A DNA stretch of 64,000 bases from Brevibacillus choshinensis (GTDB lineage Bacteria > Bacillota > Bacilli > Brevibacillales > Brevibacillaceae). Below the pieces are notes generated by a model. The model did no database searches and was not told the DNA's origin. It saw only the letters and a list, made by a program, of their open reading frames with translations. The translations under genes and the position numbers were made by a program. Shown here in pieces: positions 16,099 through 26,085 of this stretch (position 1 is the first letter of the stretch; each line of letters starts with the position of its first letter). The stretch covers positions 1,766,131 to 1,830,130 of the forward strand of contig NZ_LJJB01000010.1 of assembly GCF_001420695.1 (NCBI RefSeq), written 5' to 3'.

Positions 16099-17328
16099 TT
16101 ACTGCTCAGGCGTCTTCGTCAGTTTCACATTCGCTGTCTTCTTGAAGCCATCGCGGTAGTAAGTGACTTCTACCGAATCGCCCGGCTTTTTGTTCAAGGT
16201 CAGGAATTTGCGCAGCTGTGCACCTGTATTGATTTCCTTGCCATCCAATTTGACGATGACGTCGTACTGTTTCAGACCCGCTTCGCCCGCTGGCGAGAAT
16301 TTGCCTATTTCGTTCTGTATCACGACACCCGCTTGGACTTCATCAGGCAGATTCAGCGTTTCCTTCCAGTTGTAGCGCGGCACATTCGTCAAGTCGAACG
16401 GTTGGACACCCAGATATGAGCGCTCCAGTTTACCTTTATCCATCAGCTCGCTGACGATGGCTTTCACATCGTTGATCGGGAGGGCAAAGCCCAGTCCTTC
16501 GACGCCTTCTTTGGAGATTTTCAGTGTATTGATCCCGATGACCTGTCCTTGGATGTTCACCAACGCTCCACCACTGTTACCAGGGTTGATCGCGGCATCT
16601 GTTTGCAGAACATCCAATTCCCAGTCATCTTGACCATCTTCATTAAAGTCCATTGGCATTGAGCGTTCCAACGAACTGATGATACCTTGTGTTACCGTGC
16701 GGGAGAACTTCATACCCAACGGGTTCCCGATGGCAATCGCCGGTTCGCCCACCTGCAAGGTCGAAGAATCACCCAGTTCAGCCACAGTACTCACTTTAGC
16801 TCCATCGATCTCCAGTACAGCCAGATCGGCGTACATATCGGCACCCAGGATTTTCGCTTCTACTTTTTCACCGGTAGGTAGGGCGATCTCCAGCTTTTGT
16901 GCCTGATCGATAACGTGATAGTTGGTAATGATATGGGCTTTTCCATTCTTTTTCTCAAAGATGACGCCAGAACCTTCGCCTTGCTCGACATCTTGTGTAT
17001 TGCTATTCATCCAGTTCGTTCTGGAGCGACCGATGTTAATGACGCCGACTACTGCATTTTCTACCTTTTTCACGGCGTCTACGGTTCCTGTATCTACCCT
17101 GACGGAGACCGGTTTCGCAAACAGATTAGCTGTTGGATTGCTCATGACGTTCGATGCGCCCGGCTTCACCATATTAATGTATCCGGCGTTGGAGAGAGTC
17201 GGCAGCGTAAGTAGTACGACCATTCCCCCAATCACCGCAGAAGTCACAGACGTCATGATTGTACGTCCTACACCCGCCCCACGTCGATTCTTCCGTTCCA
17301 CGTGAGTCAAATCATCATAAAATCCCAT
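16099..17328 (-). CDS. htrA: membrane-anchored HtrA/DegP-like serine protease
   Basis: A 409-residue trypsin-fold protease that degrades misfolded proteins at the outer face of the membrane. A short cytoplasmic start is followed by one transmembrane segment (about residues 25-47). The catalytic triad is visible as His138 (ITNYHVI), Asp168 (YADLAVLEI) and Ser252 (GNSGGAL), and a PDZ domain covers about 300-405. It lies downstream of the WalRK operon as yycK/htrC does in Bacillus, but is separated from it by a small plus-strand gene and has its own terminator. Confidence 0.93.
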   Translation of the reverse strand: MGFYDDLTHVERKNRRGAGVGRTIMTSVTSAVIGGMVVLLTLPTLSNAGYINMVKPGASNVMSNPTANLFAKPVSVRVDTGTVDAVKKVENAVVGVINIGRSRTNWMNSNTQDVEQGEGSGVIFEKKNGKAHIITNYHVIDQAQKLEIALPTGEKVEAKILGADMYADLAVLEIDGAKVSTVAELGDSSTLQVGEPAIAIGNPLGMKFSRTVTQGIISSLERSMPMDFNEDGQDDWELDVLQTDAAINPGNSGGALVNIQGQVIGINTLKISKEGVEGLGFALPINDVKAIVSELMDKGKLERSYLGVQPFDLTNVPRYNWKETLNLPDEVQAGVVIQNEIGKFSPAGEAGLKQYDVIVKLDGKEINTGAQLRKFLTLNKKPGDSVEVTYYRDGFKKTANVKLTKTPEQ

Positions 17329-17515
17329 GATTCACACTCTCCTTCCTTACTTATTACTAGGGTAGCAGTTTTTTTGCACTCCTATACTTTGATTAAACAA
17401 TTTGGACAACTTACTTTCATGAGTTCAAGTTTGGGCTTCCTTTTGACATCCTTAGTATACGAATCGTTTTTGGCAAAATAGCGTGAGAAATAAGGAAAGG
17501 TTGTGGAATGTGTAA

Positions 17516-17541
17516 AGCCCTCGGAATATTTCACCGAGGGC
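17516..17541. other. perfect GC-rich hairpin between htrA and a small gene
   Basis: GCCCTCGG and CCGAGGGC pair perfectly around nine bases. There is no T-run worth the name on either strand, so its use is unclear. Confidence 0.35.
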
Positions 17542-17584
17542 GCGGATATGATAGATTAAAAGCTTTCGAAAGGATTGATAGAAC

Positions 17585-17821
17585 GTGAAAGAAGTGAATC
17601 TGATCGCCAAACTAGCCGACCTGCAAGAAGTAGACTACCAGAATACGCTTGTCCTACATGCCATGATCGAACTGATGGTTGCAAAAGGTCTCTTTACCCG
17701 GGACGAGCTCACCAGCAAAATGAGCGAATTGGACACGCAGCTATCCTTCCACATCGACACGTACGCCAAACTGACCGATGCTGCCAACAGTCGTCAGATT
17801 CAGATCAAACCAGTCCTATAG
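17585..17821 (+). CDS. conserved-looking 78-residue protein of unknown function
   Basis: GTG at 17585 has GAAAGGA nine bases upstream. The product is soluble, mostly helical and has no cysteines: it contains LADLQEVDYQNTLVLHAMIE and LFTRDELTSKMSELD. The region around DELTSK recalls nitrile-hydratase accessory sequences, but too weakly for a call. It runs against the flow of the surrounding operon and its stop interlocks with that of yycJ in CTATAG. Codon use resembles the neighbours. I do not recognise the family. Confidence 0.65.
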   Translation: MKEVNLIAKLADLQEVDYQNTLVLHAMIELMVAKGLFTRDELTSKMSELDTQLSFHIDTYAKLTDAANSRQIQIKPVL

Positions 17822-18604
17822 CTCTTCCAGCTTCGTCGGCCGATCCGGGTACGTGTCGCGCAAATGGACATCGTCGCCCACGACTAGACCCTTCTCTTCT
17901 AAAATACCTTTCACGGTCAGTCTCGCCAAATCGATCATATTGTTTTCCTTACTCAAGTGGGCCAAATACACGCGTTCTGCTCCCCCGCCCAGACAATCGA
18001 GCAGAGCCTCTCCTGCAGTCTCGTTGGACAAGTGTCCCACGTCACTCAAAATCCGTTTCTTGATGCTCCACGGGTATTGAGACATGCGCAAAAGCTCCAC
18101 GTCGTGATTGGATTCAAACACGTACGCATCTGCCCCGCGGATCGTTTCTTTGATCTTGTCGCTGACATAGCCTAGATCAGTTGCGACACTGAGCTTTTTC
18201 GAGCCTTGGTAAAAGCAAAAACCCATCGGCTCTGCCGCATCGTGGGAGATTCCAAAGGACTCGATTCCTAAATCTTCCAATTCTTGCTTTTCTCCTACTG
18301 CAAAAAAACGACGTTGCTCTTCTTTGATGGTTCCAATCTGTCCGTCCAGCTCTCCCCAAGTCTTTTCATTCGCGTAGATCGGCAGTCCATAGCGACGTGC
18401 CATGACACCGACCCCTTTGATATGATCGACATGCTCGTGCGTGACGAGAATCGCGCTGAGATCAGCCGGGTTGACTCCGATGGTCTGCAACGCCGCTTCT
18501 GCCTGCTTCCCCGTTATCCCTACGTCAATCAACACAGAGACACGGTCAGTCGCCACATAGATGGCATTGCCCGTGCTTCCGCTTGCCAATACACTAAATC
18601 TCAC
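17816..18604 (-). CDS. walJ: metallo-beta-lactamase-fold protein of the WalRK operon
   Basis: A 262-residue MBL-fold hydrolase, YycJ/WalJ. It has the zinc-site VTHEHVDHIKG near residue 58 and continues with SHDAAEPMGF and LAHLSKENN. In Firmicutes it is the last gene of the WalRK operon and affects coordination of replication and division, probably as a nuclease; the substrate is unsettled. The frame opens at TTG 18607, but GTG 18604 has better spacing to AGAGGGA and gives the usual MRFSVLASGSTGN start. Confidence 0.93.
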   Translation of the reverse strand: MRFSVLASGSTGNAIYVATDRVSVLIDVGITGKQAEAALQTIGVNPADLSAILVTHEHVDHIKGVGVMARRYGLPIYANEKTWGELDGQIGTIKEEQRRFFAVGEKQELEDLGIESFGISHDAAEPMGFCFYQGSKKLSVATDLGYVSDKIKETIRGADAYVFESNHDVELLRMSQYPWSIKKRILSDVGHLSNETAGEALLDCLGGGAERVYLAHLSKENNMIDLARLTVKGILEEKGLVVGDDVHLRDTYPDRPTKLEEL

Positions 18605-18667
18605 CAAACATCCCTCTTCCCGTAACGTTCCCTCGCTGTCTGTCTCTCGATTCCGATTCCACCCACT

Positions 18668-19441
18668 CTAACGCTGTGTCACCATCGGTCGTTCCAAGGC
18701 ACCTGTAAAAGCATTAATAAAATGCTGCTTGCCCTCGTGAATGACCCGCCACACTGGAGCCAATGCCTGAATATCTGCATCATACGATCCGTAGTAGCCC
18801 AGACTCACACTTTCGATCCGTTCCCCCGGCTGTATAATCTGCTTGTCCACCAACGAACGCAGGGCTGTATAGCCAGAGATCACCTGTCGCCCATTCTCTT
18901 GCTTGCGCATATGGAAAAATGTCTGTCGGTATCCCAAGATCGAGCCGTTCTCCAGATATACCTCCAGAGGAGCTACGAACACAGGCATTTTTTGATACAC
19001 CTGCCAGTACAACAGACGCCCTTGATTGGACTGATACATATCTGCCGTGTATTGATCTGCGTACATCAAGCGCGGACCGATTTGGCGCAACAGCTCGTTA
19101 GGCGTAATTTGTCCTCGAATTGGTAAAGGTGGGTTCAGCTTGGCCGCCAGCGACATTTTCTCCATCGTCGCTGTCAGACCAGACATCTCTTGCAAAGAAA
19201 GCGGATTGATCCCCACATACTCCGCATTCAAGTAAGACATTTCCGGCGTATCTTGAGGCACCTCGGTCACCAAAGCGATATTTTGCTGCTTCAAATACAG
19301 CTCCATGTCCCATTTGTCGCCCTGTGCCACATCTTGATTGTTCCAAAAACTAATTCGCGTCACATACACCTGGTAGCCGAGGAACAAATCGAGGAGAAGA
19401 AAGGCCCAGATCAGAATCGTCTTGGTTCTACTCCAATCCAT
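18668..19441 (-). CDS. yycI: WalK regulatory protein YycI
   Basis: A 257-residue protein with one N-terminal transmembrane helix (TILIWAFLLLDLFLGYQVY) and an extracytoplasmic domain. With YycH it binds the WalK sensor in the membrane and tunes its activity. It overlaps the yycH end by 14 bases, so the two are translated together. Sequence is divergent, as is usual for this family; the call rests on the N-terminal signature and position. Confidence 0.9.
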   Translation of the reverse strand: MDWSRTKTILIWAFLLLDLFLGYQVYVTRISFWNNQDVAQGDKWDMELYLKQQNIALVTEVPQDTPEMSYLNAEYVGINPLSLQEMSGLTATMEKMSLAAKLNPPLPIRGQITPNELLRQIGPRLMYADQYTADMYQSNQGRLLYWQVYQKMPVFVAPLEVYLENGSILGYRQTFFHMRKQENGRQVISGYTALRSLVDKQIIQPGERIESVSLGYYGSYDADIQALAPVWRVIHEGKQHFINAFTGALERPMVTQR

Positions 19442-20807
19442 GCACCTTTCCTCCTCCCTGATTGGCTTGTGCGGAAATGTACAGGTTGGCCTGGTTCGCC
19501 ATTTCCACTACCCAAATCGGCATCAGGTCTACGTACCCTTCCCCTACGTTGGTATGGTAGGCCAGAAATGCATTCGTAATTTGCTCCGTATTCCCGAGCT
19601 TTTTATCACGAATGAGCTGATAAAGCTCTGGACCTGACATGACATACCACTCTTTGTTGGAGATATACTTGTCCAGGCTCAACAACGAACGACTCAGTGT
19701 CACCACTTGACCAGCCTCTGAGGTGATCTGGATCGTATCGATTGGCTTATCCCCCTGACTCATCAGAGGATAGGAACCTACATACTGTCGGAACGTAATT
19801 AAATCTTTTTCATTATAGCTTTTCTTCATTCGCTCAAAATGGTAGTCATCCAGCCATCCCAAATGCTTGTTGATAAAGCTCACGGCTCCCTGGACCTTCT
19901 CTTCATCCGATTGCTCCTGAGCGCGCTGTTGATAAGCCGGATCGGTAAAGGTAAACGCCTGCTGCTCTGACTTCAGCTGGATCGAACGACTCCCATCCGT
20001 AAAAATGACCGTCTTGTCCCGCTCCATGATCTGTCTCACCAATGACGGATCAAGGAAGTACGCTTCGATCAATCTTTCATTACTGATGGTTTCATAACCA
20101 TACCGGAACTGCTGCATGCGCATCTGGTTTTTCGGGAGATAGAACATGCTCCATACCGGAATGGCGCCTTCGATCGCAGAGTAGGTCCGCTCCGGCTTCA
20201 CGATCTTCATGATTTGCTCCGGCATTTGATTACCGGTTGCCAAATACGAATCTCGCAAATCCTTCAAGCTAATAGAAGTACGTGAGCGCATCATCTGGCC
20301 TTCTTCTGAAGAAAGGAAGAGAGCATAGACGAGATCCTCATCTTTTTCGTAGTACAGCCACAGGCGATCGATTCCTTTGATCCGGCTATCGTATTCATCC
20401 CGAAAGGTGACCAGACGTCCTACGATGGACAGGGGTACCGTGCTTCTGAAGCGGACCTCCAGTCCCATCTTTTCCCGGGCAATTTCCCCCCACTTATCAT
20501 TCGAGAGCATATACGGGGTAAAATCGAGGAAAATCCATTTGGACATTTCCTTCACGATCATGCTATAGGGCCCGTCTGTCGCCACCGCTTGGGTATGTCG
20601 ATCCTCTCCATAGTGAAACACGACAGATTCCGGTTTCACGAGCTGCACCAGCTGCTTTTCCTGCACAGGCTTTGATTCCGTATATTGAGCTGGCTCGATA
20701 AACTGAAATTTCGGCTGGTTGCTCCATAACATCGCGGTCAAACAAAAGCTCGCCAGCACCAGCAGATTGAGTAATACGGTCTTGGTAGGTTCCAGCCACC
20801 GCTTCAT
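19428..20807 (-). CDS. yycH: WalK regulatory protein YycH
   Basis: A 459-residue protein with an N-terminal membrane helix (TVLLNLLVLASFCLTAMLW) and a large external part, of the YycH family. It restrains or adjusts the kinase WalK together with YycI. The ATG overlaps the walK stop by four bases. Motifs are weakly conserved across the family; context makes the assignment secure. Confidence 0.92.
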   Translation of the reverse strand: MKRWLEPTKTVLLNLLVLASFCLTAMLWSNQPKFQFIEPAQYTESKPVQEKQLVQLVKPESVVFHYGEDRHTQAVATDGPYSMIVKEMSKWIFLDFTPYMLSNDKWGEIAREKMGLEVRFRSTVPLSIVGRLVTFRDEYDSRIKGIDRLWLYYEKDEDLVYALFLSSEEGQMMRSRTSISLKDLRDSYLATGNQMPEQIMKIVKPERTYSAIEGAIPVWSMFYLPKNQMRMQQFRYGYETISNERLIEAYFLDPSLVRQIMERDKTVIFTDGSRSIQLKSEQQAFTFTDPAYQQRAQEQSDEEKVQGAVSFINKHLGWLDDYHFERMKKSYNEKDLITFRQYVGSYPLMSQGDKPIDTIQITSEAGQVVTLSRSLLSLDKYISNKEWYVMSGPELYQLIRDKKLGNTEQITNAFLAYHTNVGEGYVDLMPIWVVEMANQANLYISAQANQGGGKVHGLE

Positions 20808-22627
20808 CCCGTCTTACCCCCTTGGGCAAATGGAACCCAGAACGTCACGGTTGTTCCTACGTTCCACTCGCTGGTGATCTCGATATCTGCCCCGTGCGCT
20901 TGCACTAATTCCCGGGCAATAGCCAATCCCAAGCCAGTCCCACCTTGTCCGCGAGAGCGCGCTTTGTCTACCCGATAAAATCGTTCAAAGATCCGCTTCA
21001 AATCTCGGCTAGGAATTCCGATCCCTGTATCTTCAATCGAGATCAGAACCCGCTTTTGATGGTTATTGATTTTTGCACGCAATACAACCTTCCCCCCTTG
21101 GGGCGTGTATTTGATCGCATTGGACAGCAAATTGTCCAACACCTGATTGATCGCGTCCAGATCAATGTAGACAGGCGGCAGCTTGTCTGGTACTTCCAGA
21201 CTGAGTTGAACATCCTGCTGCTCTCCAAACATGGAAAAGCGATCAGCAGCGTAATGCAGCAATCGATGAAGATCGGCTTCCTTGCAATGCAGGCGCACCC
21301 CTTGTGAATCAAATCGGGACAGCTGCAGTAAGTCATTGACCAACCGGATCATACGCTCGGTTTCTGACATCGTTACGCGCAAAAAGCGGTTAGACAGCTC
21401 CGGTTCTTCTACCGCTCCGTCTAACAAAGCTTCCACATAGCTTTTGATGGTTGTCAGCGGTGTTCTCAGCTCATGGGAAACGTTCGCCACAAATTCCCGT
21501 CGTTGATGCTCCAGACGCTGCTGCTCCGTAACATCTGCCAACACGGCAATGATACCGCCCTTCTTTCCACTGTCATGCTGCAAGGGCGTAAAGGTCACGC
21601 GCAAAATGACTTCATCCCGATTCGGAAGCATCATTTCAATGAATAGCGGCTCGACCTGCTCATATAGCGGCATTTCTTCCTCGGGAGGCAGACTCAAAAG
21701 ATCGTATAGCGTTCGTGCTTTAATCAAGACATCGGTCATGGTTACCTGCAGCATTTCTTCGGCAGCACGGTTAAACAAAATGATCTTGCCCTTTCGATCG
21801 GCAGCAATCACTCCGTCTGTCATGTTGCTCAAAATACCTGCGAGCTTTTCCCGTTCTTCCTCCTGCTGCAGAATCGCTTCCTGCAAGCGTAAGGTCATAT
21901 GGTTAAAAGCCATCCCCAGCTGTCCGATTTCATCGCCGCTATACACTTTCACATTGCTGTTGAAGTCTCCATCGGCTACCGCTCGCGCTTGACGAGTCAT
22001 TTCCTTGACTGGCTTGGTGATCGTCCGGGCGAGTACGACTCCCAGCCCAGCTGTAATCACCAGCGCGAACATCGTTCCAGTCGCCAATATCCCGTTCATT
22101 TTTCGGATGGTCGTATACGTCGCTTCCATCGAAGCCACCATGTAGACGGCTCCGTACACGATCTGATCTCCCTTGACCGGCAGCACTAATACTTTCACGC
22201 GAGCGCCCGTACGCGGGTCAATCCGCATCGATTCACTTCGCGTCCCCAGTAGAGCTATCGTGACTTCCGGCTGCGACGTCCGTTGGCCAATTCGGCTTTT
22301 GTCCTCGGTAGTGCTGACGACCGTACCCGTCTGATCGATGACCTGCACGTTTGCCCCATTGATCTTGACCAGATTGTTGATCAGATTATCGATGTCCTGG
22401 CGGTACTGCTCAGGGTTCTGTTCCTTGCCATCTTTGGGACGAAGATCACTCTCCAAGAGGCTCGCAAGCAAGCTCGCCTGACCATTCAATGCCTCCGAGA
22501 AGTTGTTGATGTAATAACTCTCTACTTCCCGGGCAAAGTAAGCTCCAATGAATTGCATCGCCAGCAAGATGAGTAGCATGTAAATAACGACCATTTTCCA
22601 TTGAATCGTTTTGAACAGCCGCCTCAT
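20804..22627 (-). CDS. walK: sensor histidine kinase WalK
   Basis: A 607-residue kinase that governs cell-wall metabolism. Order of parts: transmembrane helix about 11-30, extracytoplasmic sensor domain 31-180, second helix about 181-200, HAMP 200-253, PAS about 260-370, HisKA with phospho-acceptor His385 ([10 protein letters not shown]) and the HATPase domain with [18 protein letters not shown] and GGTGLGLAI. It overlaps walR by four bases and yycH by four. Together with WalR it is normally essential in low-GC Gram-positives. Confidence 0.97.
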   Translation of the reverse strand: MRRLFKTIQWKMVVIYMLLILLAMQFIGAYFAREVESYYINNFSEALNGQASLLASLLESDLRPKDGKEQNPEQYRQDIDNLINNLVKINGANVQVIDQTGTVVSTTEDKSRIGQRTSQPEVTIALLGTRSESMRIDPRTGARVKVLVLPVKGDQIVYGAVYMVASMEATYTTIRKMNGILATGTMFALVITAGLGVVLARTITKPVKEMTRQARAVADGDFNSNVKVYSGDEIGQLGMAFNHMTLRLQEAILQQEEEREKLAGILSNMTDGVIAADRKGKIILFNRAAEEMLQVTMTDVLIKARTLYDLLSLPPEEEMPLYEQVEPLFIEMMLPNRDEVILRVTFTPLQHDSGKKGGIIAVLADVTEQQRLEHQRREFVANVSHELRTPLTTIKSYVEALLDGAVEEPELSNRFLRVTMSETERMIRLVNDLLQLSRFDSQGVRLHCKEADLHRLLHYAADRFSMFGEQQDVQLSLEVPDKLPPVYIDLDAINQVLDNLLSNAIKYTPQGGKVVLRAKINNHQKRVLISIEDTGIGIPSRDLKRIFERFYRVDKARSRGQGGTGLGLAIARELVQAHGADIEITSEWNVGTTVTFWVPFAQGGKTG

Positions 22628-23334
22628 CCAGGCGTTCCTCCCATGCCAGGGTTACGCAGCGTATAGCCCAAGCCACGGCGCGTGATGATGTATTTCGGTT
22701 GGCTCGGGTCGTCCTCGATCTTTTCCCGCAATCGGCGAATCGTCACATCTACTGTACGCACGTCGCCAAAGTAGTCAAATCCCCACACCGATTGGAGCAA
22801 ATGCTCGCGAGTCAATACTTGACCCTGGTGACGAGCTAAATAGACCAAGAGTTCAAACTCCCGATGAGTCAGGTCCAACGGTTCTCCCATTTTCTCCACC
22901 GTGTACGAATGGAGGTCAATCTCCAGCTCGTGGACTCGCACCAGATGCTGTTGATCTTTTTCTTCGGTCTTTGGCTGGTGTCTGCGCAAATGTGCTTTGA
23001 CCCGTGCGACCAGCTCCCGGGTGCTAAATGGTTTGGTGACGTAATCGTCCGCGCCCAATTCCAGCCCCAGCACTTTGTCCAGTTCGGAGTCTTTGGCTGT
23101 CAGCATGATAATCGGTACATCATGTGATTGACGAACGGCCCGGCACACTTCCATCCCGTCGCGCCCTGGCAGCATCACATCCAGTAAAATCAGGTCAGGC
23201 CTCTCATTTTGAACGACGACCAGTGCTTCCTCGCCATCATAGGCACACACGACCTGATAGCCTTCCTTTTCAAAGGTAAACTTCAAAATATCTGCGATTG
23301 GTTTTTCATCATCTACAACCAGGAGTTTTGCCAT
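22624..23334 (-). CDS. walR: response regulator WalR
   Basis: A 236-residue OmpR-type regulator: receiver domain with phospho-acceptor Asp52 ([10 protein letters not shown]) and [12 protein letters not shown], then a winged helix ([33 protein letters not shown]). WalR activates peptidoglycan hydrolase genes. The frame extends 33 codons upstream, but [12 protein letters not shown] at 23334 has AAAGGAGGGAG before it. It heads the walRK-yycHIJ operon. Confidence 0.97.
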   Translation of the reverse strand: MAKLLVVDDEKPIADILKFTFEKEGYQVVCAYDGEEALVVVQNERPDLILLDVMLPGRDGMEVCRAVRQSHDVPIIMLTAKDSELDKVLGLELGADDYVTKPFSTRELVARVKAHLRRHQPKTEEKDQQHLVRVHELEIDLHSYTVEKMGEPLDLTHREFELLVYLARHQGQVLTREHLLQSVWGFDYFGDVRTVDVTIRRLREKIEDDPSQPKYIITRRGLGYTLRNPGMGGTPG

Positions 23335-23461
23335 CTCGCTCCCTCCTTTTCTCATTAAGGATTCCACTCGTGGAGCTTCTATTCCTCTACAATACACCAT
23401 GTCCTGCGTGTAAAGAAGTCCTCTGGAAATCACTACCTTCTTCTAGTTGATTCACGGGAAC

Positions 23462-23496
23462 AAAAAAAGGGTAATCTCGCGTGGAGACACCCTTTT
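23462..23496 (-). terminator. terminator of the M23 peptidase gene
   Basis: AAAAGGGT pairs with ACCCTTTT, with an inner TCTC/GAGA stem; seven T follow on the minus strand. Confidence 0.75.
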
Positions 23497-23519
23497 CTCT
23501 ATTGCCAAAAATTACTTGT

Positions 23520-25016
23520 CTATTTTAAGAAACGCATTGGGTTCTGGATTCGTCCATTTTGATGAACCTCAAAGTGAAGGTGAACGCCAGTAGAGTCCCC
23601 AGTGGATCCTTTGTTTCCAATTTTCTTGCCTTGAGCAACCACGTCGCCGACATTGACGCTAATGGTGCTCATGTGACCATACAGGGTCTCCATGCCATTT
23701 CCATGATCGATAATGACGGCTTTTCCGTAGTCGCCATCCCATCCGGCAAATTTGACACGCCCATTATCGGCAGCCAAAACAGAACCGGATCCGGCGATAT
23801 CGATTCCTTTATGCATCCGGCCCCAGCGTGTTCCAAATCCACTGCTGATATAACCACCCGCTGGCCAGCTCAGACGGCCTGTCCCACGAGATGGGATCAC
23901 CTTGGTTCCCCGCTCCACGATTTTGGCAACTGGTTGGGCAATTACGTCCTGCTTGACGATCGTGCGATCAACGACTTGTCCATTTTCCTTGGTCACTTCG
24001 TATTGAACCATCTTGCTACCGTCCCGGCCTTCCTGGACAGTTTTGGTTTCTCCCTTTGGCAGCTTATCATTATTGTTGATTTGCGTGGAAAACGCAATGG
24101 TTTCTTTTTGCGAGAGTTCCTCTTTGACCTGCACGGTCACCAAAGGACGGACCGCGGTAACATTGATTTGTTGTCCCAGCTGAAGCACAGTATTTTCTGT
24201 TACTCCAGGGTTGTTGGCATAAATGTCATTCGAGGTAATATCGTACTTTTTGGCGATACAACCAATACAATCACCTTCGACGACGGTATGTGTCATCTGC
24301 TTGAAGGTGCCTTTCTCCAGCAGTTCCTCTAGCTTTTCCGCAGGCAATACTTGCGCGGCAGTTACGGAGTCACTCTCTGTCTGTACTTCTTCCTTGAAGG
24401 TAACTTCCTTGATCGGACTGCTCTTGGCAGGTGCAGACAACGACGCAGCAGCAACCGCCACTTTCTTGTCAGCCTGTGGAACGCCCGAATACTTTTCTTT
24501 GACATGTGCAAGCACTTGCTCGGCAGTATTCTGATCTGCCGCATATCCGATTACTTTTCCATCTACGACCAGTTTGACCGCCTCGACTTTGATGTCAGCG
24601 ATGTCTGAAAGTGCACTGAGCGCTGCCTCATTGTCAAAAGGCGCCTTGTACGTACGCTCTTCCTTGTAGGTTATGTAGTCGGCGAGAGTCAAAGATAAGC
24701 CATTCTTGGCCTTTTCCTCTTCCAACTTGGCGCTTGTCCAGTTTTTAACCACAGAAGGGTTGTCCACTACGCCAATTTCTTGACCATTCACAAGCACGTG
24801 ATATACCGACAAAATGTTGCTTGAGTAGTAATATTGCGCGGATGCTCCCGCTGCCACAGTGAACACCAATCCAGCTGCGACGGAAATCGTTTGTTTTTTA
24901 TGAGTTTGAACGTATGCGCTTGTTTGTTCGATCGTGCGTTTCGCCAATTCTCTGCAATTCTGAACGATTCTCTCTGACCGTTCCTGCAGCTTGGCCTTCC
25001 ATTCTGACCATTGCAT
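23520..25016 (-). CDS. M23 peptidase with LysM and G5-like domains, membrane-anchored
   Basis: A 498-residue envelope protein. A cytoplasmic start is followed by a membrane segment at about 43-62, two alpha/beta repeats, a LysM domain at about 243-290 (THTVVEGDCIGCIAKKYDI), a G5-like segment at about 293-370 and the M23 metallopeptidase domain at the end (HKGIDIAG for the first zinc ligands, HLHFEVHQNG for the last). It cleaves peptide cross-bridges in peptidoglycan. It sits directly upstream of walR with its own terminator. The LysM carries a CxxC in place of the usual DTLSxIA wording. Confidence 0.92.
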   Translation of the reverse strand: MQWSEWKAKLQERSERIVQNCRELAKRTIEQTSAYVQTHKKQTISVAAGLVFTVAAGASAQYYYSSNILSVYHVLVNGQEIGVVDNPSVVKNWTSAKLEEEKAKNGLSLTLADYITYKEERTYKAPFDNEAALSALSDIADIKVEAVKLVVDGKVIGYAADQNTAEQVLAHVKEKYSGVPQADKKVAVAAASLSAPAKSSPIKEVTFKEEVQTESDSVTAAQVLPAEKLEELLEKGTFKQMTHTVVEGDCIGCIAKKYDITSNDIYANNPGVTENTVLQLGQQINVTAVRPLVTVQVKEELSQKETIAFSTQINNNDKLPKGETKTVQEGRDGSKMVQYEVTKENGQVVDRTIVKQDVIAQPVAKIVERGTKVIPSRGTGRLSWPAGGYISSGFGTRWGRMHKGIDIAGSGSVLAADNGRVKFAGWDGDYGKAVIIDHGNGMETLYGHMSTISVNVGDVVAQGKKIGNKGSTGDSTGVHLHFEVHQNGRIQNPMRFLK

Positions 25017-25278
25017 AACTTGTCCCTCCTGAAAACATAAGAAGCTCGCCTTACTTTCGGTATTTCCTGAATTGTTTAAATATACCGACTAGGACATATA
25101 GCCCAAAATTTTGTTTCCAGTAATCTGCCAAATTGCCTAAAGAAACCAACTATGTCGACTTTACCACATATTTAGCGACAACATCAAGTGTAAATTGCTG
25201 TCGAATAAAAAAGTTGATGAAGAGTCATTATATGTACATAGAACTGGAATATTTTAGACGATCAGGAGCGTGATTTAT

Positions 25279-25650
25279 GTGAAAGAGCGAAACATTCTGT
25301 CAGGATTTCACACGGAAGAAGATGCATCCAAGGCCGCAGATGCTCTACGGCAAGCTGGTTTCTCCATCGTACAGATCGACAGAGTCGGACAATTTCCTGG
25401 GGATGGGAACGAATCGATTATGAATCCTATCTCTGGAGAAATCCCTAGCCTGGGCATCATGACACTCGCTGGAGACTTTCCAAATGGGCGTGATGCGAGC
25501 ATTTTGGCTGCTGCGAGTCCTGACGCGAGTGGGATGGCCGACCGCGGAGATGACAACCTGAACCGAAGTGTCCTGTTGACTGCAGTCGTACCGGAAGAAC
25601 GGGGTGACGAGGCTACCCAAATCATCACATCGCTCGGTGGGATGGTTTGA
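25279..25650 (+). CDS. small protein resembling general stress protein YflT-type sequences
   Basis: A 123-residue protein with an N-terminal alpha/beta unit (ILSGFHTEEDASKAADALRQ, AGFSIVQIDRVG) of the heat-induced stress protein style, a glycine-proline-rich middle and a second unit (SVLLTAVVPEERGDEATQII), as in two half-repeats. The GTG at 25279 is preferred over 25270 because CAGGAG lies ten bases before it. Monocistronic, divergent from the M23 gene, and followed by a terminator. Function unknown. Confidence 0.7.
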   Translation: MKERNILSGFHTEEDASKAADALRQAGFSIVQIDRVGQFPGDGNESIMNPISGEIPSLGIMTLAGDFPNGRDASILAAASPDASGMADRGDDNLNRSVLLTAVVPEERGDEATQIITSLGGMV

Positions 25651-25674
25651 TCACAACATAAGTCCTAGCAAATA

Positions 25675-25710
25675 ATAGCCACCTATTCCAGAAGGGAAAG
25701 GTGGCTCATT
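25675..25710 (+). terminator. terminator between convergent small genes
   Basis: GCCACCT and AGGTGGC pair around 14 bases, followed by a mixed T-rich tail ending in CTTTTTG. Confidence 0.55.
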
Positions 25711-25730
25711 GCTTTTTGCTCATTCGATTA

Positions 25731-25937
25731 TCACACCTCGAGCATGGAAGTTACATCTTTTAGTGCCAATCGGCGGATCGTCGTTTTCTCCGCATCCTGT
25801 TGCTTATATGTGGTGATGAAGCACAGGTAGCCGTTATCGAAATGAGTCATGGTTCCCTTGATGACGACGCCATTGAACATCTTCACCTGTACATTTTTCC
25901 CGAGCAGCTTCATAGCTTTTTGATCAAAACCCATCAT
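25731..25937 (-). CDS. 68-residue Sm-like or beta-barrel protein
   Basis: The product reads MMGFDQKAMKLLGKN, then VQVKMFNGVVIKGTMTHFD, NGYLCFITTY and a closing TTIRRLALKDVTSMLEV. Alternating hydrophobic strands with a NG turn and a basic end suggest a small barrel of the Sm/YlxS type, which often binds RNA or protein. ATG at 25937 has GGAGAGG eight bases before it. It lies between purA and a stress-type gene. No family name can be given from sequence alone. Confidence 0.65.
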   Translation of the reverse strand: MMGFDQKAMKLLGKNVQVKMFNGVVIKGTMTHFDNGYLCFITTYKQQDAEKTTIRRLALKDVTSMLEV

Positions 25938-26033
25938 CACGATCACCTCTCCATTTCCTTTCTATGCTCTACTTTATGCCCAGATGGTGTCGTTTCGTGT
26001 CTGTCCTCATGAAATAAATTTGTTTGTTCAATG

Positions 26034-26062
26034 AAAAAAGCTGTCGAAGAATCGACAGCTTT
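26034..26062 (-). terminator. terminator of purA
   Basis: AGCTGTCGA and TCGACAGCT pair perfectly with a four-base loop; six T follow on the minus strand. Confidence 0.85.
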
Positions 26063-26085
26063 CACTATGACAATGGTACTACTGC

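Noticed and set aside
17516-17541. Strong hairpin as terminator of the WalRK operon
   Set aside because: It lies beyond a plus-strand gene and lacks a T-run on the minus strand.
20472-20486. Noc-binding-site-like TTTTCCCGGGCAAT inside yycH
   Set aside because: Two mismatches to the palindrome; expected by chance in this length.
25185-25206. WalR-like direct repeat (TGTAAA, TGTCGA) upstream of the M23 peptidase gene
   Set aside because: Spacer is four bases, not five, and the second half matches poorly.
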